From: an uncultured Lachnospiraceae bacterium
GTDB taxonomy: Bacteria > Bacillota > Clostridia > Lachnospirales > Lachnospiraceae
Direction: 5' to 3'
Length of the DNA stretch: 10,827 nucleotides
Assembly (NCBI GenBank): GCA_910587105.1
Contig: CAJUMB010000081.1
Span: forward strand, 1-10,827
The notes below the pieces were generated by a model that saw nothing but the letters and a program-made list of their open reading frames with translations, had not been told where the DNA came from and searched no databases. The position numbers and the translations under genes were made by a program. Of this stretch, positions 6,850 to 10,827 are shown piece by piece; the first letter of the stretch is position 1; each line of letters starts with the position of its first letter.

Positions 6850-7724
6850 TCAGTCAGCATGGCATTCATGTAGGATTCGCCTTTATACTCCCATGGCGTA
6901 TTGCGCTCAGAAGTATCCGTTTCCATGGGGAGAGCCTTCAGCTTCCGGGCCATCTCCTCCGTGAGATAATTGTAATGTACATCCAGCTTCCTGATATTGG
7001 GATAATCGGGAAGTTTTTTCAGGAGAAGTTCCCCGCCTTTGTCTGTCAGCGTGCCGTTGGACAAATCCAGAGTATGGATTTGCTTCATGTAGCTGCTGTC
7101 CAGAACAGCCTGTACCAGCTCATCCTGTATCTCACTGTCCACAATGCCCAGATATTCAAGTTTGGGGAAATCTGTGTTTTCGAGGAAGGCTTTAATGGTG
7201 TCAGCATTTCCGTCAAATCCATAGTCCTCAATGCCGATATAGAGAAGCAGTTTCTTCAGATTCGGAAGCTCAGCCTTCTGAATCTCCTGGATGACGGCTT
7301 TTGGCAGTCCTCCGCAGATGATTGTCAGGGACTCCAGATTCTCATGACGGATATCTCCCAGAGACAGATCTGTGCTTCCCTTGATGGTCAGCGCCTTCAG
7401 CTGGGGCAGAGCTGCCCACAATCTGCTGTAGTTTCCCTGAATGATCCAGGAAACCTCACATTCCTCAAAATCCATATCCCCGATGAACAGCCCCTGGATA
7501 TGGGAAAAACGCTCTGCATGTTCCACAATCTCATCAATAATTTTCTGGCAGGCATCCTCCCAGCATCCACCCCAATCCCCGATGGAGAGTTCTGTTAATT
7601 CGGGAAATTCAGGGTCAGATAAAATGTCATTAACCATGGTATCCGCGCTTTTTCCTTCATCTTCGTATTGTTCGTAGGTGTAGAAATATTTTTTGGTTTT
7701 GGGTGTCATTGCGTCAGCTTTCAT
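6846..7724 (-). CDS. STM4015 family protein (leucine-rich-repeat-like)
   Basis: First gene of the five-gene operon, 292 residues. The middle and C-terminal parts are irregular leucine-rich repeats: repeated L-x-x-L-x-L units such as LPQLKALTIKG, LPNLKKLLLYIG, FPKLEYLGIVDSEI, IHTLDLSNGTLTDKG and IRKLDVHYNYL. Before them is the family-typical LSIGDWGGCWEDACQKIIDEIVEH, then FIGDMDFEECEVSWI. There is no signal peptide or membrane segment, so it is cytoplasmic. LRR folds bind proteins, which makes a scaffold, client or substrate-presenting role plausible, but nothing shows an enzymatic site. GGAGG seven bases before ATG 7724 and the promoter at 7823-7851 support start and direction. The family name is recognised from sequence; function is unknown. 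Confidence 0.87.
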   Translation of the reverse strand: MKADAMTPKTKKYFYTYEQYEDEGKSADTMVNDILSDPEFPELTELSIGDWGGCWEDACQKIIDEIVEHAERFSHIQGLFIGDMDFEECEVSWIIQGNYSRLWAALPQLKALTIKGSTDLSLGDIRHENLESLTIICGGLPKAVIQEIQKAELPNLKKLLLYIGIEDYGFDGNADTIKAFLENTDFPKLEYLGIVDSEIQDELVQAVLDSSYMKQIHTLDLSNGTLTDKGGELLLKKLPDYPNIRKLDVHYNYLTEEMARKLKALPMETDTSERNTPWEYKGESYMNAMLTE

Positions 7725-7822
7725 GTAGATACCTCCGTTTTGAAGTTTATGCGTAAATTTCCATCTGCGGCGTGGGATTCGGTTCTGTCAACGATGCCGC
7801 GGCAGGGCTGCTTATGAACTAC

Positions 7823-7851
7823 ATTATACGGAATCCCTGACCAGAAATCAA
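7823..7851 (-). promoter_or_regulatory. Sigma-A-type promoter of the STM4015-STM4011 operon
   Basis: On the minus strand, -35 TTGATT (7846-7851) and a perfect -10 TATAAT (7823-7828) are separated by 17 bp. It points to the LRR-like gene and gives a leader of roughly 90 nt. The leader contains the palindrome TGCCGCGGCA (7795-7804) but no riboswitch that I can recognise. Confidence 0.75.
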
Positions 7852-7878
7852 CCGCACATTCCTCATACTGCGGACAGA

Positions 7879-7902
7879 TAGAGTGTGTCTGAAAAGTGCT
7901 TT
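7879..7902 (+). repeat. Remnant of the interspersed repeat end
   Basis: TAGAGTGTGTCTGAAAAGTGCTTT matches the outward-read end of the left repeat copy at 21 of 24 bases by hand count, then similarity stops. It is in the same orientation as the right copy at 10764. It marks the point where base composition changes to AT-rich, just before the exporter/ArsR module. It may be the stump of a lost insertion element. Confidence 0.5.
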
Positions 7903-7978
7903 ATATTTTTTATTAAGCAGACGTGAGCTCTCAGCAAATATTCTGACTGATTTTGTTTTAGATAAACATTAAATATAT

Positions 7979-8007
7979 TTGACTTAAATAAAATTCTATG
8001 ATATATT
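7979..8007 (+). promoter_or_regulatory. Promoter of the ABC exporter/ArsR module
   Basis: -35 TTGACT (7979-7984) and -10 TATATT (8002-8007) are separated by 17 bp and point to the exporter gene, whose GAGGAG ribosome binding site is at 8027-8032. The -10 lies inside a perfect inverted repeat (7998-8012), which suits a repressor operator. Confidence 0.7.
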
Positions 8008-8012
8008 ATCAT
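7998..8012. promoter_or_regulatory. Candidate operator, ATGATA-TAT-TATCAT
   Basis: A perfect 6-3-6 inverted repeat covers the -10 of the exporter promoter. AT-rich palindromes of this kind are usual targets of ArsR/SmtB dimers, and an ArsR-type gene is encoded in the same module. The half-site ATGAT/ATCAT reappears between the two genes at 9689-9717. Binding by that regulator is an inference. Confidence 0.5.
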
Positions 8013-8040
8013 CATAAAATAAATTAGAGGAGTATAATAT

Positions 8041-9684
8041 ATGAAAAAATATTGGAAAAAAAACATAGGAATTTTAATTCTGGCATTACTTCTGGGAACT
8101 GGTTCTTCTTTATGTTCTACAGGTATTTCACTGGTTCTTCAAGAAGTGATTGATGTTGCTGTTTCTGGTAAAACACAACTGTTTGTAAAACTTTTCATCT
8201 TTACCATCGTGTATATTCTGTTTTTGTGCATTGTTAATTATTTTAGTTCCTTAGTGTCTAAATATTTAACAGAAAAAATGCTTAAACAATATCGCCAGGA
8301 TGTATTCCGGGGTATTATAAGCCGCCGTCCAGCAGTCTATTACAAGGAAACTACTGCTGATTACGTTTCTGCTATGACAAATGATATGAAACTGATTGAA
8401 GAAAATTATATTTCGGCACTGTTGAGCACTTTTGAACTGATTATTATGTTTGCCGCTGCTTTCGGATTACTAATTGCTCTCAGTCCCCTTGTTACCGCAA
8501 TTCTTGTATTTACACTTTTATTGATGTTCCTTATTCCGGCAGGTATTGGACATATGCTGGAAAAAAGGCAGGATTGTGTTTCAAAACAAATGTCTGTTTT
8601 CACAGGAAAACTAAAAGAACTTTTTTCAGGATATGAGGTTTTAAAAAGCTATAACCGTATCGAAAATACTATCCTGCGGTTTCAGGATGAAAATGAAAAA
8701 GAAATTCACACAAGATTTAGGGCTGCCCGATTATTCGCATTAAATGAAGGGCTTTCCGATACCCTGTCTGTCCTATCCACCATCGCTGTCATTTTTGTAT
8801 CAGCATATCTCGTGCTGATAGGACATATTACCATGGGAACGCTGCTTGCATTGGTACAGCTTAGCAGTTCGTTTATGGCTCCTGTGATCCTGCTCATGCA
8901 GAATATACCTAAAATACAGAGTATGAAATCTGTAATTACACGCTTAAATCAATATACAGAATGTGACAACACCAAGACAGAGGATAAAGGAATCCCTGCT
9001 TTTGACCACTCCATTGAATTTCAACATGTATCATTTTCCTATAGCCCCGATACAACCTTGTTATCCGACATTACCCTTAAGTTGGAAAGAGGTAAAAAAT
9101 ATGCCATCATGGGACAAAGCGGCTGTGGGAAGAGCACTCTGCTCAAATTATTAACAGGATATTTGGATGACTATAAAGGAGCCATCTTATATGATGGGCA
9201 GGAATTGCAAACATTGAATTCCGATAGGATTACCAATCTCTCTGCGGTCATTCACCAAAATGTTTATCTATTTCATGAGTCTATCCGGGAAAATATCCTT
9301 CTGCATGAGGAATTTACAGAACAGGAGCTTGTCAGTGCCATAGAAAAAAGCGGTGTTGCCATGTTCCTCCCTGAAAAGGATGGAGGGTTAGAATATGTGG
9401 TGGGGGAAAACGGAGGTGTGCTTTCGGGTGGACAGAAGCAGCGGATTACTCTTGCCAGAGCGTTAATCAGGCACGCCCCTCTTTTGATTTTGGATGAAGG
9501 CACGTCCGCCATTGATCAAAAGACAGCCTTTGAAATCGAAAGCTGGCTTCTACAAAATAACGACATTACACTGCTTACCATTACACACAATCCAAATGCA
9601 GACTTAATGATGCTATATGATGAAATCTACTATATGGAGAATGGAAAGCTTGAAAAACAGTCCCGGACCGTTTATACTGGTTAG
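8041..9684 (+). CDS. ABC transporter, fused permease and ATP-binding protein (exporter type)
   Basis: Half-size ABC exporter of 547 residues with an N-terminal membrane domain of about six helices (roughly 10-30, 50-70, 130-148, 150-168, 243-262 and 265-287) and a C-terminal ATPase. The ATPase is complete: Walker A GQSGCGKST (358-366), Q-loop Gln406, signature LSGGQ (461-465), Walker B LLILDE (481-486), D-loop SAID and His516. With one half transporter encoded, it should act as a homodimer, since no second exporter half is present. No peptidase domain precedes the membrane part, so it is not a bacteriocin-processing type. The substrate is unknown; drug, peptide or lipid are all possible. AT-rich codon use differs from the genes to its left (19 GC of 60 at 8641-8700, against 35 of 60 at 481-540), which suggests horizontal transfer together with the downstream regulator. 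Confidence 0.92.
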   Translation: MKKYWKKNIGILILALLLGTGSSLCSTGISLVLQEVIDVAVSGKTQLFVKLFIFTIVYILFLCIVNYFSSLVSKYLTEKMLKQYRQDVFRGIISRRPAVYYKETTADYVSAMTNDMKLIEENYISALLSTFELIIMFAAAFGLLIALSPLVTAILVFTLLLMFLIPAGIGHMLEKRQDCVSKQMSVFTGKLKELFSGYEVLKSYNRIENTILRFQDENEKEIHTRFRAARLFALNEGLSDTLSVLSTIAVIFVSAYLVLIGHITMGTLLALVQLSSSFMAPVILLMQNIPKIQSMKSVITRLNQYTECDNTKTEDKGIPAFDHSIEFQHVSFSYSPDTTLLSDITLKLERGKKYAIMGQSGCGKSTLLKLLTGYLDDYKGAILYDGQELQTLNSDRITNLSAVIHQNVYLFHESIRENILLHEEFTEQELVSAIEKSGVAMFLPEKDGGLEYVVGENGGVLSGGQKQRITLARALIRHAPLLILDEGTSAIDQKTAFEIESWLLQNNDITLLTITHNPNADLMMLYDEIYYMENGKLEKQSRTVYTG

Positions 9685-9688
9685 AAAT

Positions 9689-9717
9689 ATATGATACAGA
9701 TTATAACCGCATCATAT
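9689..9717. promoter_or_regulatory. Inverted repeat upstream of the ArsR-type gene
   Basis: ATATGAT (9689-9695) and ATCATAT (9711-9717) are perfect 7-bp arms separated by 15 bp, in the 50-bp gap between the exporter and the regulator gene. The arms share the ATGAT/ATCAT core of the palindrome over the exporter promoter. It may be a second operator or an mRNA hairpin that tunes translation of the regulator. It is not followed by a T-run, so it is not a typical terminator. Confidence 0.4.
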
Positions 9718-9734
9718 GAACGGAGGCTTATAAA

Positions 9735-10745
9735 ATGGAAAATAAAGATATGAAAAGGCTTCATCCTTTTTTGGAGACATTGGGACTTATCTACATGGCA
9801 AAAAATTTTCAGGTTGTGAAAGCAGATATGCTGGCTTCCTTAAATGGAATGAACATTGATGGAAATCAGTTTTATAGGCAGTATCTTTCTTATTTGGAAA
9901 ACTATGTGCAAGTGTTTGAAAAATCTTATTCTTTAGAAGAAGAGACGTTTTTCTTTGGGTACAACACAGAGTTTTTCCTGACGGTTATGGCTATGGCAAC
10001 AGAGCTTTTTGAATCTGCACCAGAGACAGATTATTTGGAACAGCAGCATATACTTTCTGTAATGACCGCTTTCCTAATGGAGGAAAAAACAGGAGACATC
10101 CCAGACTTAAACTCATTGGAGAACTGGTTCCAGCTGCTCCAGTCTTCGGAATATTCCGAAGATACCAAATGGCGGCTTTTGGAGTTAATCAGCAATCCTG
10201 TTGAAAAATTCCGGGAGCTGTTTAGGATTTATAAAGAAAATCGTTCTGCCTTTGATACAACTTTTCAGGAAAATAAAGAGTGCTTAGAAAAAATGGTTTC
10301 TGAAACGCCATCAGACATTTCCGATGTTCTGCGCAATCTTGTATCGGAGTTCTATCCTGAGACAAAAAAGGTTTATTTGACAGCAGTGCTTCCACTGATA
10401 GAATGGATTACGCCCACCATAATTTTTCAGGGTATTCTGGCAGATAAACTAGATTTGTATCAGAAAAACATGAAAAGTGCCAGAGAAATGCTTCCGCAGA
10501 TTTTAAAACTTCTGGGTGATAAAAGCAAGTTTGAAATTTTATACCTGTTAAAATCTCATGGGAGATACAATCTGGAAATTGCAGAGGAACTTCACTTAAC
10601 TCCCGCAACAGCTTCACATCATATGAGTATGCTCCTCACGAACCATATGGTAACAGTTGAGAAAAAGGATGGACGGGTATACTATCAATTAAATCAGGAT
10701 ACATTGAGGGAAATTATGAAATGCTTTGAGGAAATTTTCTTATAA
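9735..10745 (+). CDS. ArsR/SmtB-type winged-helix regulator with long N-terminal domain
   Basis: Transcriptional regulator of 336 residues, about three times the length of a classical ArsR protein. The DNA-binding domain is C-terminal (about 253-325): LKLLGDKSKFEILYLLK, a recognition-helix region TPATASHHMSMLLTN (289-303) and a wing VEKKDGRVYYQL (308-319). The ELCxC metal site of metal-sensing ArsR proteins is absent (EIAEELHLT instead). The first 250 residues are mostly helical-looking, acidic and unlike any domain I can name; they may sense the exporter substrate. GGAGG (9722-9726) eight bases before ATG 9735 supports the start. It follows the exporter by 50 bp on the same strand and probably represses that promoter. 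Composition is AT-rich like the exporter. No terminator is visible in the 18 bases before the repeat. Confidence 0.85.
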   Translation: MENKDMKRLHPFLETLGLIYMAKNFQVVKADMLASLNGMNIDGNQFYRQYLSYLENYVQVFEKSYSLEEETFFFGYNTEFFLTVMAMATELFESAPETDYLEQQHILSVMTAFLMEEKTGDIPDLNSLENWFQLLQSSEYSEDTKWRLLELISNPVEKFRELFRIYKENRSAFDTTFQENKECLEKMVSETPSDISDVLRNLVSEFYPETKKVYLTAVLPLIEWITPTIIFQGILADKLDLYQKNMKSAREMLPQILKLLGDKSKFEILYLLKSHGRYNLEIAEELHLTPATASHHMSMLLTNHMVTVEKKDGRVYYQLNQDTLREIMKCFEEIFL

Positions 10746-10763
10746 AGACCCCGATTTTACAGG

Positions 10764-10827
10764 CTAGAGCGTGTCTTAAAAATCATTCTTGCCATCTGCA
10801 CGCCCCACTTTGCGTGAGATTTGCGCC
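10764..10827 (+). repeat. Interspersed repeat, IS-like end, right copy (cut by window)
   Basis: This is the inverted partner of 31-94, starting at CTAG (10764-10767) and running to the window edge, where it is truncated. The first 20 bases are identical in both copies and the rest diverges gradually. In both copies the conserved CTAG end faces the enclosed genes, so any element body would lie outside the window on each side. It begins 18 bases after the ArsR-type stop codon. Confidence 0.8.

Larger units (their letters stand above)
7725..8040. other. Divergent intergenic region, 316 bp
   Basis: It lies between the five-gene operon (leftward) and the exporter gene (rightward). It holds the operon promoter at 7823-7851, a 10-bp palindrome TGCCGCGGCA at 7795-7804 in the operon leader, a repeat remnant at 7879-7902, and the exporter promoter at 7979-8007. 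Base composition changes sharply near the remnant: GC-balanced on the left, strongly AT-rich on the right. I see no convincing small gene or RNA gene in it. Confidence 0.7.

Noticed and set aside
6804..7598. 264-codon plus-strand ORF opposite the LRR-like gene
   Set aside because: It is the shadow of the conserved STM4015-type gene on the other strand, with no suitable ribosome binding site and no recognisable motif.
7863..8066. 67-codon minus-strand ORF in the AT-rich intergenic region
   Set aside because: It runs across the exporter promoter and start codon, is built of AT-driven Phe/Tyr/Ile codons and lies antisense to a well-supported start. It resembles no family.
9689..9717. Rho-independent terminator between exporter and regulator
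   Set aside because: The stem is AT-rich with a 15-nt loop and no T-run follows, so an operator or mRNA structure is more likely.
1..10827. CRISPR array, tRNA, rRNA or riboswitch
   Set aside because: No regularly spaced repeats, tRNA-like cloverleaf, rRNA segment or recognisable riboswitch core was seen on either strand by reading.

Overview
This window looks like chromosome from a low-to-mid GC gut-type Firmicute, most likely a Lachnospiraceae relative. That rests on the strong GGAGG-type ribosome binding sites, the gene families, the codon usage and the style of the interspersed repeat. It is an inference; no rRNA or taxonomic marker is present.

Layout, left to right. (1) Positions 1-94 carry one copy of an interspersed repeat with IS-like ends. 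It stops exactly at the ribosome binding site of the next gene. (2) Positions 103-2658, plus strand, hold a three-gene zinc/manganese-type ABC importer: binding lipoprotein, ATPase and permease (znuA-znuC-znuB order). (3) Positions 2604-7724, minus strand, hold a compact five-gene operon. I recognise it as the conserved but functionally uncharacterised STM4015-STM4014-STM4013-STM4012-STM4011 cluster, named after Salmonella loci: an LRR-like protein, an ATP-grasp-like protein, an alkaline-phosphatase/sulfatase-fold hydrolase, a HemW-like radical SAM enzyme and a second radical SAM enzyme. Its first gene has a good sigma-A-type promoter at 7823-7851. Its last gene overlaps the 3' end of znuB tail to tail by 55 bp. 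(4) Positions 7725-8040 are an intergenic region with two divergent promoters and a 24-nt remnant of the same repeat. (5) Positions 8041-10745, plus strand, hold an AT-rich two-gene module: an ABC exporter (fused membrane and ATPase domains) and an ArsR-type regulator with a long N-terminal domain. Matching palindromic ATGAT/ATCAT motifs lie over the exporter promoter and between the two genes. (6) Positions 10764-10827 hold an inverted copy of the left-end repeat, cut by the window edge.

The most interesting content is the five-gene operon. Two radical SAM enzymes, an ATP-grasp-like protein and a hydrolase with a Thr in the nucleophile position suggest synthesis or modification of an unknown small molecule or protein. 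No precursor-peptide gene is visible, so the LRR-like protein is a candidate scaffold or client. The exporter/ArsR module differs in base composition from everything to its left and starts near a repeat remnant, so it looks like a later arrival.
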